The notes: generated by a model not told the origin, from the letters alone. DNA of 64,000 bases from Bacillus sp. Cs-700 (GCF_011082085.1 NZ_CP041063.1:1178001-1242000); one strand, 5' to 3'; counted from the first letter of the stretch, positions 9,438-20,626 are shown. Made by a program: numbers and translations.

Positions 9438-10187
9438 TTACTCAAGTTTAAACCGGTCCAACTGATCCAAAAAACGTTTTGATTTTAAATAAAGGCCGGA
9501 ATAAGCATCAAAATAAAGGTTAAGAATTTGTCTAATTTCTTTTTTCGTTTCTTTTTTTAGTGAAATATTTCCCAATCTTCCCAAATCAATGTGTGCAAAT
9601 AAATGAAGAAGTTCTGCCGTCCGTTTCATGATCGGAATGTTATATGGATCCACTGAAAGACACCGATGACATAGTAACCCACCTTCATTAATAGAGAAAT
9701 GAAACTTCCCTTCAGAAAGACCACAGTTTGCACATCGATCTAGTTGTGGTGTAATTCCCGCAACGCGAAGCATTTTAAGCTCAAAAATAAATAAAATAAC
9801 TTCAGGGTCTTTTTCCTCATTTAACGCATGAAGAACCTGATAAAGCATTTCAAATAAATAGGGATTGGGTTTTCTCTCTTCTGTTAATTTATCAACTAAC
9901 TCTGCTGCATATGCCGCATAGGAAGTGAGAAACAAATCATTTCTTATGGAGCGAAAAGAATCAATTATTTCTCCCTGATTCAATCCCCCAAGACCCGATG
10001 TATGCTGATAAAGGTACTGTCCATAGACAAAAAGTTGCGAAACAGCAGAAAGACGGCTTTTAGGTTTTTTTGCGCCTCTTGCCATGACGCCAACCTTACC
10101 CGTCTCTCTAGAATAAATCGTCAGTATTTTATTTGTTTCACCATAGTCCACGGTTCGAATCACAATTCCTTCAACCTTTTTTAACAA
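9438..10187 (-). CDS. recO: DNA repair protein RecO
   Basis: Recombination mediator that works with RecR/RecF to load RecA and anneal SSB-coated DNA. 249 residues with an N-terminal OB fold (GIVIRTVDYGETNKI, GKVGVMARGAKKPKSRL) and a C-terminal helical domain carrying a zinc site formed by CANC and CHRC. The start is TTG at 10187, giving MLKKVEGIVIR, which aligns with B. subtilis RecO; GGTG lies 8 nt upstream. It follows yqzL and era as in B. subtilis, but glyQ-glyS, which normally come next, are absent. Confidence 0.95.
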   Translation of the reverse strand: MLKKVEGIVIRTVDYGETNKILTIYSRETGKVGVMARGAKKPKSRLSAVSQLFVYGQYLYQHTSGLGGLNQGEIIDSFRSIRNDLFLTSYAAYAAELVDKLTEERKPNPYLFEMLYQVLHALNEEKDPEVILFIFELKMLRVAGITPQLDRCANCGLSEGKFHFSINEGGLLCHRCLSVDPYNIPIMKRTAELLHLFAHIDLGRLGNISLKKETKKEIRQILNLYFDAYSGLYLKSKRFLDQLDRFKLE

Positions 10188-10226
10188 GAACTTTCACCAA
10201 CCGTTTCCTGTTGCAATTCCAAAAGG

Positions 10227-10364
10227 TCAAGAGAGACGAGGTACTTCTTCCATCTCGGCGAGAGAATCATTGTCTTCATCATTCGGTATTTCCATTTCCT
10301 TCAAAAGAAGATAAGTATCAATGTTTCCTGTTTCACAAAATATTTTCCAGGTAAACTCTAACAC
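10227..10364 (-). CDS. yqzL: YqzL family small protein
   Basis: 45-codon gene between era and recO. It starts with GTG at 10364 behind AAAGGTGGGATC. The product begins MLEFTWKIFCETGNIDTYLL and continues with LKEME and an acidic Asn/Asp/Glu-rich tail ending EEVPRLS. The FTWK.F..TG..D.YLL pattern and the era-recO position identify the YqzL family, whose function is unknown. It ends 40 bp before the recO start and is probably cotranscribed. Confidence 0.85.
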   Translation of the reverse strand: MLEFTWKIFCETGNIDTYLLLKEMEIPNDEDNDSLAEMEEVPRLS

Positions 10365-10464
10365 TTTAGATCCCACCTTTCATTTTGTAAAAAGTTTATC
10401 TCTTACCTCTAGCTTGACCTTACATAAGTCGGTTTATGTGATGGAATATTTAACAATATTTCAC

Positions 10465-11776
<1,312 letters not shown>

Positions 11777-12166
11777 TTATGACTGAAACAACTGAGCAAT
11801 CGGTTCAAAAAAGAGAAGGACACCGATTATAACTGAAATAACTGCAAAAAGAAAGACTGCTGCAGCTGACACATCCTTTGCTACCTTGGCTATAGGATGT
11901 TCTTCTTCGGTAATTAAATCAACTGTTCTTTCAATGCCTGTATTTAGTGCTTCCAAACTTAGCATGATACCGATTACAGTTAGCAACACACACATTTTAA
12001 TTATTGGTAACTCCAACACTAACCCAGCTATTATTACCACAAAACCTGCTAGGAGATGGAAGAGAAAGTTTTGTTCATTTTTTATTAAGTAACGAAAACC
12101 TTGCGATGCATATAGAAAACTTCGCAAAAACCGCACAAGCCTTGAACGTTTATCTTGTGAGGCCAT
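11777..12166 (-). CDS. dgkA: Undecaprenol kinase / diacylglycerol kinase-family membrane protein
   Basis: 129-residue integral membrane kinase with three hydrophobic helices after a basic N-terminus, and the family motif EALNTGIERTVDL between helices two and three. Gram-positive members of this family phosphorylate undecaprenol, recycling the lipid carrier for cell-wall synthesis, rather than diacylglycerol. It overlaps the ybeY end by 17 bp, indicating translational coupling within the era operon. Confidence 0.92.
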   Translation of the reverse strand: MASQDKRSRLVRFLRSFLYASQGFRYLIKNEQNFLFHLLAGFVVIIAGLVLELPIIKMCVLLTVIGIMLSLEALNTGIERTVDLITEEEHPIAKVAKDVSAAAVFLFAVISVIIGVLLFFEPIAQLFQS

Positions 12167-12623
12167 ATTGCTCTAAAAGCACTTTTTGTTTACTGAACAT
12201 TTCTTTCTCATCTTCGTCTGTCATATGGTCATAACCGAGTAAATGAAGGAAACCATGAACACATAAAAAACCCAGTTCACGTTCAAAGCTATGTCCATAA
12301 TCAGCTGCCTGCTCTTCTATTTTCGGCACCGAAATGACAATTTCTCCAAGCAGGTGCGGTATTTGTTCATTAAATACGATCGGATCATCACCCTCTTCTT
12401 CGTCATCAAGAGCAAAGGAAATGACATCAGTAGGCTGATCTTTACCGCGATAATCTCGGTTAATCTCCGTGATCCGCTCATTATTTACAAACATAATGGA
12501 CACTTCGCTTCCATCTTCAACCCCTTCTTCCTTTGCTGCATGGCTCAATAATTTTTCAAGCATTTCAAGCTGATCTTGTTTTAATGTTTCAGTTTCATCA
12601 ATAAAATCGATTGTTAGATTCAT
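12150..12623 (-). CDS. ybeY: rRNA maturation endoribonuclease YbeY
   Basis: Zinc-dependent RNase involved in 16S rRNA 3'-end maturation and ribosome quality control. 157 residues; the metal site HGFLHLLGYDH (H-x3-H-x5-H) is near the C-terminus and RDYRGKDQPTDVISF precedes it, both diagnostic. Its start overlaps the pgpH stop by 4 bp and its end overlaps dgkA. Confidence 0.96.
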   Translation of the reverse strand: MNLTIDFIDETETLKQDQLEMLEKLLSHAAKEEGVEDGSEVSIMFVNNERITEINRDYRGKDQPTDVISFALDDEEEGDDPIVFNEQIPHLLGEIVISVPKIEEQAADYGHSFERELGFLCVHGFLHLLGYDHMTDEDEKEMFSKQKVLLEQYGLTR

Positions 12624-14746
12624 GAAGTCACCTTCTTTTTTATTTCTGTTGGATACTCAATTCGACTGTGAAAAATGCCGTTCAACGTTTCTAAAATCGT
12701 TCTTGCAACGATGTCAAGCTCTTTTAGTGATAAATCACATTCGTCAAATTGTCCATCTTCTAGTCTGTCAGTAATGATTTTTCTTACAAGCGATTCAATC
12801 GTTGTTGGATTTGGTTTCGTCATCGATCTTACCGCCGCTTCAATGCAATCCGCAATTCCGACAACTGCGGCTTCCTTTGTCTGTGCTTTTGGCCCAGGGT
12901 ATCGAAATTCCATTTCGGAAACCGTCTGATCCGGCAGTTCACTTGCTTTGTAATAAAAATATTTCAATAATGTTGTACCATGATGTTGTTCAGCAATATC
13001 CACAATTTCTTTTGGCAATCGATGCTTCCTTAACATCTCAGCGCCATCAGAGGCATGCGATACAATAATCGTTTTACTTAGATGAGGCGAAATCTTATCA
13101 TGCGGATTTTCCATATTCATTTGATTTTCAATAAAGAAGTGGGGCCGTTTTGTTTTTCCGATATCATGATAATAAGCGCCTACTCGAGCAAGAAGACCAT
13201 TTGCCTCAATTGATTCACAAGCTGCTTCTGACAAATTTGCCACCATCACACTATGATGATAAGTTCCAGGCGTTTCCACAAGTATTTTTCTTAACAAGGG
13301 GTGATTTGGATTTGATAATTCAATTAACCTTGTAGTCGAAATAATGCGGAATCCAGCTTCAAAAAACGGCATTAATCCCAGAGTTAACATGGAAGATAAG
13401 AAACCAGACAAAAAGGCAAAGACAAAATGATAGCTAAGTTCAATACCACCATATTGGCCATTCTTTAACATTAATAATATAGCCACAGCTACTATGTTTA
13501 TTAGTGAAACAAGCAATCCCGCTGTTAAAATGTTTGAACGATGATTTCTCTTTCCAAGAAAAAACACTCCCGATAACGAACTCATTAAAACGTAGAATCC
13601 AAGCGAGGCATTCATTGGCCCAGTAATTTCTCCGTTAAAGAAAACCCCAGCACAAACGCCAAAAAGTAAGCTTGAAGCAATTGCTAATTGTTCGTTAAAT
13701 AGCATCTTTATTAACATAGACCCTACTGCTGCTGGAACGATATAAGCAATCCCAGGAACCTCTATCCCCTGTAATAAGCTTGATAGCTTAAGAACTAGAA
13801 GGGTGCTGAGATAAATAAGCACTAGAATAAGGAGGTTTGTATTTGAAGAACGAACTCTTGATTTTACGTCTTGAAAGAAATAATATAAATATCCTGTAAG
13901 TAACATCACAAGAAGAGCAAGTCCTACATACGGAACAGCATCAAAACCTTCATCAAGTAAACCAGCTAGTCGAAGCTGCTCCATTACTTCTCGGTTAATC
14001 ATGGCGCCTTCTTCCACAATGATTTGTCCTTCGCGTATCATTACTGGCTGGACAGCTTCAATTGCTTCTTGACGACTTTGTTCTGTTTGTTCTGGATCAA
14101 GAAAGTAATTTGGTACAATACTTTGCTGTGCTACTGTAATCATTGCTTTCTTCTGGTCAGTTGGGAGCGAAGTAAGAGATAATCGGTCTTCAACATCTGA
14201 TTTAGATTGCTCTAAATTATCAATTGATACACGATCAGTCATAACTTCCATTACCTCAGATAACGTTAGTTCTTTTATTAAACTAATTTGAGAAGGTTCC
14301 GCTTCAATTAACGGCTTTAATGTATCATCTGTAAGTTCATCAGACATTGAGTCAGAAATAATTGATTGAAGCTCTGAAATTTTTTCTTGAGTCGTTTTTT
14401 CCTCGGGTTCATTTTTTTTCACTTTATCTATCCCGGAAAACAAATCATTTAACTTATCAAACTGGGACTGTGAAACCTCATCACGGTAAACATACTTCGC
14501 ATCAACTTGAGCGGCTTTTGATCGCTCATCTTCTGTAGCGGTTTTATTTTCTATCGTAATTGGTGAAGCAATATCATGATCAGCTCTTGAATATAGCGTA
14601 ATATCCAGGGATTCTGGCATAACATTTGATAACATCGTTAAGTACATAATGAGTGCCACTAGTCCATAAAGCGACCATTTGATCATTTTAATTTGTTCAA
14701 TATTACGGAGATTATTTTGCAACAATTGCTTAATCTTCGCAATCAT
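12620..14746 (-). CDS. pgpH: 7TM-HD cyclic-di-AMP phosphodiesterase PgpH (YqfF)
   Basis: Hydrolyses c-di-AMP to pApA, controlling K+ and osmolyte balance. From the ATG at 14746 it has 708 residues: one N-terminal membrane helix, a large extracytoplasmic 7TMR-HDED domain (about residues 55-270), seven clustered membrane helices (about 275-470) and a cytoplasmic HD domain with YYHDIGK and an EQHHGT metal motif. A GTG 12 bp upstream sits inside the ribosome-binding sequence and is less likely. Ends overlapping ybeY by 4 bp. Confidence 0.94.
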   Translation of the reverse strand: MIAKIKQLLQNNLRNIEQIKMIKWSLYGLVALIMYLTMLSNVMPESLDITLYSRADHDIASPITIENKTATEDERSKAAQVDAKYVYRDEVSQSQFDKLNDLFSGIDKVKKNEPEEKTTQEKISELQSIISDSMSDELTDDTLKPLIEAEPSQISLIKELTLSEVMEVMTDRVSIDNLEQSKSDVEDRLSLTSLPTDQKKAMITVAQQSIVPNYFLDPEQTEQSRQEAIEAVQPVMIREGQIIVEEGAMINREVMEQLRLAGLLDEGFDAVPYVGLALLVMLLTGYLYYFFQDVKSRVRSSNTNLLILVLIYLSTLLVLKLSSLLQGIEVPGIAYIVPAAVGSMLIKMLFNEQLAIASSLLFGVCAGVFFNGEITGPMNASLGFYVLMSSLSGVFFLGKRNHRSNILTAGLLVSLINIVAVAILLMLKNGQYGGIELSYHFVFAFLSGFLSSMLTLGLMPFFEAGFRIISTTRLIELSNPNHPLLRKILVETPGTYHHSVMVANLSEAACESIEANGLLARVGAYYHDIGKTKRPHFFIENQMNMENPHDKISPHLSKTIIVSHASDGAEMLRKHRLPKEIVDIAEQHHGTTLLKYFYYKASELPDQTVSEMEFRYPGPKAQTKEAAVVGIADCIEAAVRSMTKPNPTTIESLVRKIITDRLEDGQFDECDLSLKELDIVARTILETLNGIFHSRIEYPTEIKKKVTS

Positions 14747-14944
14747 AGCTTCCTTCACCTCATAAGTTATGGCCTCTACTGCTCTTCTTCATATTTTATC
14801 AGAATTCCCTAATTAATGGACCATAATCTTATAATATGTTCACGTATTGATGCGCCTTCTCTCTTCTTGTCCTTTTTCACTAGTACGACTCTCCAAAAGT
14901 TTGATTAGCGGTAGAGCCTTCGAAAGTTGAGGGATAAGGCTCAA

Positions 14945-14972
14945 AAAAGGCCCGTTTTCAAACGGACCTTTT
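14945..14972 (-). terminator. Terminator after phoH
   Basis: Stem AAAAGGTCCGTTT / AAACGGGCCTTTT with one mismatch and a tail TTTTTT on the minus strand, immediately beyond the phoH stop. It separates yqfC-yqfD-phoH from pgpH. Confidence 0.9.
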
Positions 14973-14976
14973 AAGC

Positions 14977-15939
14977 TTATTTTGTTTCATGTTCATATGC
15001 ATCAATAATACGCTGAACTAACGGGTGGCGGACAACATCTGTCTGCTGAAGATAAATAAACGAAACATCTTTTACTCGTTTAAGAATTTTTTCTACGGCG
15101 GCTAAGCCTGATTCTTTTCCCTTAGGAAGATCGATCTGTGTGATATCACCAGTGATCACCATTTTTGAACCAAAACCTAACCGAGTCAAGAACATCTTCA
15201 TTTGTTGAGAGGTTGTATTCTGTGCTTCATCCAAAATTACATAGCTATCGTCAAGGGTTCGCCCTCGCATATAGGCAAGCGGAGCGATCTCAATCGTACC
15301 TCTTTCAATCAGTCGAGTCGTTTGTTCAACCCCTAGAACATCATGAAGAGCATCATATAGGGGACGTAAATAAGGATCTACTTTTTCCTTCAAATCCCCT
15401 GGAAGAAAGCCTAAGCTTTCTCCAGCTTCAACTGCTGGACGAGTCAGAACAATCTTCTTCACTTGATTGTATTTAAGTGCAGTTACCGCCATAACAACGG
15501 CAAGATACGTCTTTCCAGTTCCAGCTGGCCCTATACCGAACACCAGGTCAGTCTTTTTCATCGCCGATACGTAGTGGCGTTGACCAAGTGTTTTCACTTT
15601 AATCGGCTTTCCCTTTGCATTCGTGGTAATTTCCTCTTGATACAGTTCCAGAAGCTGATCAAGCATTGCTTGCTGCACTAATTGACACGCATAAACAACG
15701 TCTCTTCCAGAGATACTTGCGCCTCGTTTGATGAGGGTGTGAAGGGTATGCACAACTTCTTTTACCATCGTGATGCTTTCTTCATCGCCTCTCACAGATA
15801 TACCTTCTCCACGAGTAACAAGTGACACTTTAAGGGCTTCCTCAATTATCTTTAAATGCTCATCACCAGGGCCAAATAAGCTTTGAGCTTCATTAGAATT
15901 TTCTAGCTGTAATGTAAGATCAACATAAGATTCTGCCAA
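14977..15939 (-). CDS. phoH: PhoH-family ATPase
   Basis: Cytoplasmic P-loop ATPase related to the N-terminal half of superfamily-1 helicases; the family is linked to RNA metabolism but its precise role is unsettled. 320 residues, with an N-terminal KH-like segment, Walker A GPAGTGKTY and Walker B VILDEAQN. The start is TTG at 15939 behind GAGG; no closer ATG exists. It follows yqfD by 6 bp and precedes pgpH, as in B. subtilis. Confidence 0.93.
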   Translation of the reverse strand: MAESYVDLTLQLENSNEAQSLFGPGDEHLKIIEEALKVSLVTRGEGISVRGDEESITMVKEVVHTLHTLIKRGASISGRDVVYACQLVQQAMLDQLLELYQEEITTNAKGKPIKVKTLGQRHYVSAMKKTDLVFGIGPAGTGKTYLAVVMAVTALKYNQVKKIVLTRPAVEAGESLGFLPGDLKEKVDPYLRPLYDALHDVLGVEQTTRLIERGTIEIAPLAYMRGRTLDDSYVILDEAQNTTSQQMKMFLTRLGFGSKMVITGDITQIDLPKGKESGLAAVEKILKRVKDVSFIYLQQTDVVRHPLVQRIIDAYEHETK

Positions 15940-15945
15940 TAGACC

Positions 15946-17133
15946 TCAATCTCCTTGAATAATCGGTATGTCTTTCCCAATCTCTTCTATTATTTCATAG
16001 TGTATCTTTACGTTTACTTTACCATTCTCTACCTCATGGTGTAAAATTTTTTCCTCTTTAATTTCTGCTTTTTCTGATGTTTTACTTATTATGTCTTCTC
16101 TACTTACTTGACTAGCTGCCTGAAGCGCTTCCTTTTCTGTATACTCTCTCGTTACTTCTTTTGTTTCTAGAAGCTCTTTTGTTTGAAACGATAGAGGAAT
16201 TTCCCATTTCAAAAAGCGTAAATTCGTTTCATTTATCATCGTCTCATAATGAGAAAACTCCGGCTTTGAAAATCCCCATATTGGAAGATGAAAACCAAAA
16301 AACCCTACTGAATATTTCGTTACTCTTTCCCCAGTATTCGTTTCAAAAGTTGATTTTAAAGGGATGGATACATTCGTTACATACCATGTTTTTCCATAAA
16401 CTTCCCCTCTTGCTGGGACAAGTTCACTTTTTTCTTCTTTTCCAATAAACCCTGAAATGAGGAGCTGACCTGGTTTAACATAATCGTTTTCTTTTACCTG
16501 AACCTGTCCTTCTTCAACATATATTTTTGTAATAATGGCTTTTTTATCAGCAACGATGTGTCTTGCATTTAAAGCAGGCTGTTTTTCAGGCAACTGTTTT
16601 TGAACAACTTCAAAGTGATACGTGGAACCACTTCTTTTAACACCGACCCAGGTAACTTCTACAAGACTTTCTGTCATTTCTTGCTGTAGCTCCTGGTTGG
16701 ATGGTAACTGAAATATGAATGCACCTTTTTTCACTCCGAGTTCTTCAGCTACTTGCTTTAACTTATGCTCCACTTCAGGTGTCGCGCCATTCACAGTGAT
16801 TGACCATACCATATTCGATAAAATGAGAATGAGTAAAATGCAACTTATAACGCCACTCAGAAACCCTCTAGAGTAGACTACTTTTTTTAAGATAAAAGGG
16901 AATCCTTTCCTTTCATTAATGCGTATTTTACATCTTGTCCTCTTTAAATGCGGCCTAATACGTTTAATATCGGTAGTGTAGAGCGATAACAGAATCGTTT
17001 CATTATCCACACGAGAGATGTCCCAAATTGGAATGTTGTACTCGATACAACGATTAATAAAAAGTTCCGTATAGGACCCAATCACTTTAATTCGCACATA
17101 CCCAGAAAAAAGTTCTTTAATGTATTCCTTCAT
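15946..17133 (-). CDS. yqfD: Sporulation protein YqfD
   Basis: 395-residue membrane protein of the YqfD family, expressed in the mother cell under SigE in B. subtilis. A cytoplasmic N-terminal domain of about 90 residues precedes a single membrane helix (SGVISCILLILILSNMVW), followed by a long extracytoplasmic domain including a biotinyl-lipoyl-like VKENDYVKPGQLLISG segment. GGGAGGGTATT precedes the ATG. Encoded between yqfC and phoH as in other spore formers; its molecular job is not known. Confidence 0.92.
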   Translation of the reverse strand: MKEYIKELFSGYVRIKVIGSYTELFINRCIEYNIPIWDISRVDNETILLSLYTTDIKRIRPHLKRTRCKIRINERKGFPFILKKVVYSRGFLSGVISCILLILILSNMVWSITVNGATPEVEHKLKQVAEELGVKKGAFIFQLPSNQELQQEMTESLVEVTWVGVKRSGSTYHFEVVQKQLPEKQPALNARHIVADKKAIITKIYVEEGQVQVKENDYVKPGQLLISGFIGKEEKSELVPARGEVYGKTWYVTNVSIPLKSTFETNTGERVTKYSVGFFGFHLPIWGFSKPEFSHYETMINETNLRFLKWEIPLSFQTKELLETKEVTREYTEKEALQAASQVSREDIISKTSEKAEIKEEKILHHEVENGKVNVKIHYEIIEEIGKDIPIIQGD

Positions 17134-17178
17134 AATACCCTCCCGTATCGTCAGCCCGAGAATCGTTTAAGGCTTTTA

Positions 17179-17469
17179 TCAGTTTTGGGGTTTATCAAGA
17201 TAGGAAACATGTTCAATTTTGCCTTCCAGTAAAATTTCCTCAGGAAGGATTGTTTTCAACATAAAATCCTCTCCTTTAATTACTAATTGACCATTTTTAA
17301 GAAGTAGTCGGACTTCCTCATTAGAGAATTTGAGAACACCTTGATGATTCTCTATGTAAATATGCAGCTGTCCAACCATCGTGATCCGCGGCAAATCCAT
17401 GACCGCATCTGCTGGAAGCTCTAATCTTCTCGTTAACCAACTTTTTAGATTGTGCTTCCACTTTGCCAT
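17179..17469 (-). CDS. yqfC: Sporulation protein YqfC
   Basis: 96-residue small protein of the YqfC family, cotranscribed with yqfD in the mother cell in B. subtilis. Recognisable features are the basic N-terminus with LTRRLELPADAVMDLPRIT and a beta-rich middle with the conserved HIYIENHQGVLKF. No membrane segment or enzyme motif is visible. GGGGGAG precedes the ATG, and the gap to yqfD is 45 bp. Confidence 0.9.
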   Translation of the reverse strand: MAKWKHNLKSWLTRRLELPADAVMDLPRITMVGQLHIYIENHQGVLKFSNEEVRLLLKNGQLVIKGEDFMLKTILPEEILLEGKIEHVSYLDKPQN

Positions 17470-17587
17470 GGATACTCCCCCTCTCCACTCATCTTTATGA
17501 AAGAAAACACAAAACTATCCCACTTACATGCGATTATAGCTCCTGTTAACATCTTATGCAGTTGCCATTTAAATCATTGCAACCCAT

Positions 17588-17618
17588 AAAAAAAAGACGC
17601 CATATGGCATCTTTTTTT
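17588..17618 (-). terminator. Terminator of the nfeD-floA unit
   Basis: Short hairpin GATGCC-ATAT-GGCGTC with U on both sides (T-run after it on the minus strand). Closely follows the stop of the gene ending at 17617. Confidence 0.8.
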
Positions 17619-18066
17619 ACCTATTTCTTTGTTTCACGGCCACCATTGAAGGATGGGGTTTTCTTGAGCGCGGGGGTCCAAGAATTTCTGCCCATATAAT
17701 GCCGTTTCGAACATTTGACTTGCTAATAGAGAGACTCTTATCTTTCATGTATGGCGCTGATCTCACATTTTTTTGTACTTTCAGCTCATTCTGTGAACCG
17801 TAATTCTCACGTTTTTCCATACGTCCTAAAGCTTCCTTGTAAGCACTAACCGTATCAGATTGAGAAGTATCTTCCTCTATTTCACTTGCTTGCATAGAAC
17901 CACCTGAACGAGGGTTACTTTGTTCTCTTTGTGGCCGCTTTTGAGGCGGATTGGCTTTTTGTTTTTCTTCCTCGCCGCTCATACGCTTGAAGAAGCTAAT
18001 AATACCACCAATTGCAATAATAACAAAAACGATATTGTTTAATAGCAGTTCAATAAGATTATCCAC
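17617..18066 (-). CDS. Hypothetical membrane-anchored protein in the yqfB position
   Basis: 149 residues from the GTG at 18066, which lies 8 nt after GGAGG; upstream in-frame TTG codons lack a site. One N-terminal membrane helix (NIVFVIIAIGGIISFF) is followed by a hydrophilic, Lys/Glu/Gln/Ser-rich and probably disordered tail ending in basic residues. It is 35 bp downstream of floA, so it is probably expressed with the NfeD/flotillin pair. No recognisable domain; only topology and context can be stated. Confidence 0.75.
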   Translation of the reverse strand: MDNLIELLLNNIVFVIIAIGGIISFFKRMSGEEEKQKANPPQKRPQREQSNPRSGGSMQASEIEEDTSQSDTVSAYKEALGRMEKRENYGSQNELKVQKNVRSAPYMKDKSLSISKSNVRNGIIWAEILGPPRSRKPHPSMVAVKQRNR

Positions 18067-18101
18067 GACGATCACCTCCAACAAAGGATTGAGGGAATAG
18101 C

Positions 18102-19091
18102 TTAGCGATCATCCTCATCTTCTTCCTGATTTGGTTTACCGATCATGTCTCTCATGTCAGTATCTGCTTCAATGTTCTTTAGATTCATATAATCCATGAC
18201 ACCAATGTTACCAGAACGTAGCGCTTCAGCCATAGCCATTGGTACTTCAGCCTCTGCTTCAACTACTTTCGCACGCATTTCTTCTACGCGAGCCCTCATC
18301 TCTTGCTCTTGCGCAACTGCCATTGCACGACGTTCTTCAGCTTTTGCCTGAGCAATGTTCTTATCAGCCTCAGCCTGATCTGTTTGAAGCACCGCACCAA
18401 TATTTTTACCAATATCAATATCCGCAATATCAATGGAAAGAATCTCGAAAGCTGTTCCAGCGTCCAGTCCTTTTGATAACACAGTATGAGAAATCATATC
18501 GGGATTTTCAAGCACCTTTTTGTGGTTTTCAGATGAACCTATTGTACTGACAATGCCCTCACCAACACGAGCAATGACGGTGTCTTCACCAGCTCCACCT
18601 ACGAGACGATCGATGTTTGCACGTACAGTGATTCTTGCTTTTGCTTTTACTTCAATGCCATCCATCGCAACACCTGCAATAAATGGCGTCTCGATTACTT
18701 TAGGATTAACACTCATCTGAACAGCATCTAAAACATCTCGACCGGCAAGGTCAATGGCTGCACAGCGTTCAAAACTAAGCTCAATATTAGCTCGGTGTGC
18801 GGCAATAAGCGCATTAACGACTCGGTCTACATTACCACCAGCAAGGTAATGGCTTTCCAGTTGATTTGTGTTTAATTCAAGACCCGCTTTGACCGCTTTA
18901 ATTAACGGGTTAATAACACGGGATGGGATTACACGACGAAGCCTCATTCCTACAAGATTGAATATACTCACGCGAACTCCTGCTGCTAGTGCTGAGATCC
19001 ACAGCATCACAGGTACAAACGTAAAGAGTATTGCTAAACCGATAATGACTAACCCTACAATAACTAATAATCCTAACGTGCTAGTGTCCAT
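18102..19091 (-). CDS. floA: Flotillin-like protein FloA (YqfA)
   Basis: Scaffold protein of functional membrane microdomains. 329 residues starting at the second of two adjacent ATGs (six nt from GGAGG; MDTSTLG aligns with the B. subtilis N-terminus). An N-terminal hydrophobic hairpin ([20 protein letters not shown] onward) is followed by a PHB/SPFH-like domain and an EA-repeat coiled coil ([23 protein letters not shown]). Downstream of nfeD by 21 bp, the conserved flotillin-NfeD pairing. Confidence 0.96.
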   Translation of the reverse strand: MDTSTLGLLVIVGLVIIGLAILFTFVPVMLWISALAAGVRVSIFNLVGMRLRRVIPSRVINPLIKAVKAGLELNTNQLESHYLAGGNVDRVVNALIAAHRANIELSFERCAAIDLAGRDVLDAVQMSVNPKVIETPFIAGVAMDGIEVKAKARITVRANIDRLVGGAGEDTVIARVGEGIVSTIGSSENHKKVLENPDMISHTVLSKGLDAGTAFEILSIDIADIDIGKNIGAVLQTDQAEADKNIAQAKAEERRAMAVAQEQEMRARVEEMRAKVVEAEAEVPMAMAEALRSGNIGVMDYMNLKNIEADTDMRDMIGKPNQEEDEDDR

Positions 19092-19112
19092 CATTTTCCT
19101 CCCTATTATTCC

Positions 19113-20426
19113 TTATTTACTTGCTCTTACAACGACTCTTGAACCATTCGTTTTTACAATTTTCACTTCTGTGCCAGCAGGTAAAAAGCCCCCTTCTGTC
19201 ACAACATCCATGCGTTCATCTCCAAAGTCAGCAATACCAGAAGGCCTTAGCGGTGTAACGGCTTTTCCCTCCACACCTATCAACTCATTTCGAGTGGCAT
19301 TAGACACATAACCTAATTCGGTTTTTGTTGAATCAGAGAGAATAATTTTCTTAAAGAATCCTCGGTATCCAAAGATTCGAATGAAGAGGTAGGAACCACC
19401 AATTGTAACCGCGATAGCAATCAGGACCGCTAACAGAACGTATTGCATGGACTGTCCTGAAGCCAAAATGATACTCGCAACAATCCCAACAGCACCTAGA
19501 ACCCCAAATATTCCAAAACCAGGAATAAACACCTCCACCAAAATGAGAACAACTCCTACAATCAATAGTAGTAGTGATTCCCAACCAGCAAATCCTGCAA
19601 TCATATGACCAAAGAAAAACAGAAGTAATGCACCTGCACCCATAAAGCCTGGTACGCCAAATCCAGGAGAATACAATTCCAATACAAGGCCCAGACTTCC
19701 AATTGATAATAAAATCGGAATAATGATTGGGTTTGTAACAAAGCGAGCAATTCTTTCTGCAATACTCACTTCAGCATCACTAATTTTAGCTTCTTCAAGA
19801 TTAAGGATGTTAAGTAACTCAGTTCGATCCTCAGCTGTTCCTTCAGCATACCCAACCTCTATCGCTTCCTGATCACTTAGTGTAAGGAGCTCCCCTTTTG
19901 GCGCGTTATAATCAGGCAGGTCAACATCTGGATCCGCCATAGCTAAAGCGTATTTTGGATCCCGCTCATTTAGCTCTGCCGCAGACTTCATTGCGGCGTG
20001 CCAAAAAGATTCTGCTTTTTTGCCGGCTGCATTTCCTGACTGATCAATGATAGCGGCTGATCCCATTAAAGCCCCAGGCTCCATAATAATTTGATCGGCA
20101 TTCAAAGCGATATAAGCGCCCGCTGAAAGAGCACGGTTGGAAACATAGGCAGTGATCGGAACATCAGATGCTTTGATGATTTTTGCAATATTATCTGCTG
20201 CATTTACTGCTCCACCAGGCGTATTAATTTCTAATACAATATGATCAGCACCTTGATCCTCCGCATCCTGTATCGATCGCTTTAGAAAAGCTTCCAATCC
20301 ACGTTCCACTTCTTGTTCAACAGGAATAAATGTAACGAGATCGCCCTCGCCCTTACTTAACACGAAATTTCCTGCAAACGGAAGAATAACCATCATCATG
20401 AAACAAGCAGATACAAAGAAACGCAT
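19113..20426 (-). CDS. yqeZ: NfeD-family membrane-bound ClpP-class serine protease (YqeZ)
   Basis: Long-form NfeD partner of FloA. At least 437 residues: a hydrophobic signal segment, a ClpP-like protease domain with the serine in ALSAGAYIALNAD and MGSAAI nearby, several membrane helices (about 230-355), and a C-terminal OB-fold NfeD domain with GVEGKAVTPLRPSG. The start is doubtful: GGAGGGAGGG (20457-20448) is 21 nt from the annotated ATG, but an in-frame ATC at 20441 is 6 nt away and would add five residues (xTIRK-like basic n-region IRKNT) to the signal sequence. Confidence 0.92.
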   Translation of the reverse strand: MRFFVSACFMMMVILPFAGNFVLSKGEGDLVTFIPVEQEVERGLEAFLKRSIQDAEDQGADHIVLEINTPGGAVNAADNIAKIIKASDVPITAYVSNRALSAGAYIALNADQIIMEPGALMGSAAIIDQSGNAAGKKAESFWHAAMKSAAELNERDPKYALAMADPDVDLPDYNAPKGELLTLSDQEAIEVGYAEGTAEDRTELLNILNLEEAKISDAEVSIAERIARFVTNPIIIPILLSIGSLGLVLELYSPGFGVPGFMGAGALLLFFFGHMIAGFAGWESLLLLIVGVVLILVEVFIPGFGIFGVLGAVGIVASIILASGQSMQYVLLAVLIAIAVTIGGSYLFIRIFGYRGFFKKIILSDSTKTELGYVSNATRNELIGVEGKAVTPLRPSGIADFGDERMDVVTEGGFLPAGTEVKIVKTNGSRVVVRASK

Positions 20427-20457
20427 TGTGTTTTTTCTGATTGTGATCCCTCCCTCC

Positions 20458-20623
20458 AGCTACATAAGTATACGAATAAGGTCATCAAGAAGTTTCATTT
20501 TTATGTAGATAATACTAATTTTAGTATGACAAATAAAGAAACTATTTACTAGTTTAAAATGATGAACTGAAAATCCCCTTAACTTGTTTATATTTATCAT
20601 TGTAAAAAAGAATTATATGTATA
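20458..20623. other. Intergenic stretch upstream of nfeD
   Basis: AT-rich; no ORF or RNA motif recognised. Presumably carries the nfeD-floA promoter, which I cannot place with confidence. Confidence 0.5.
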
Positions 20624-20626
20624 GAA

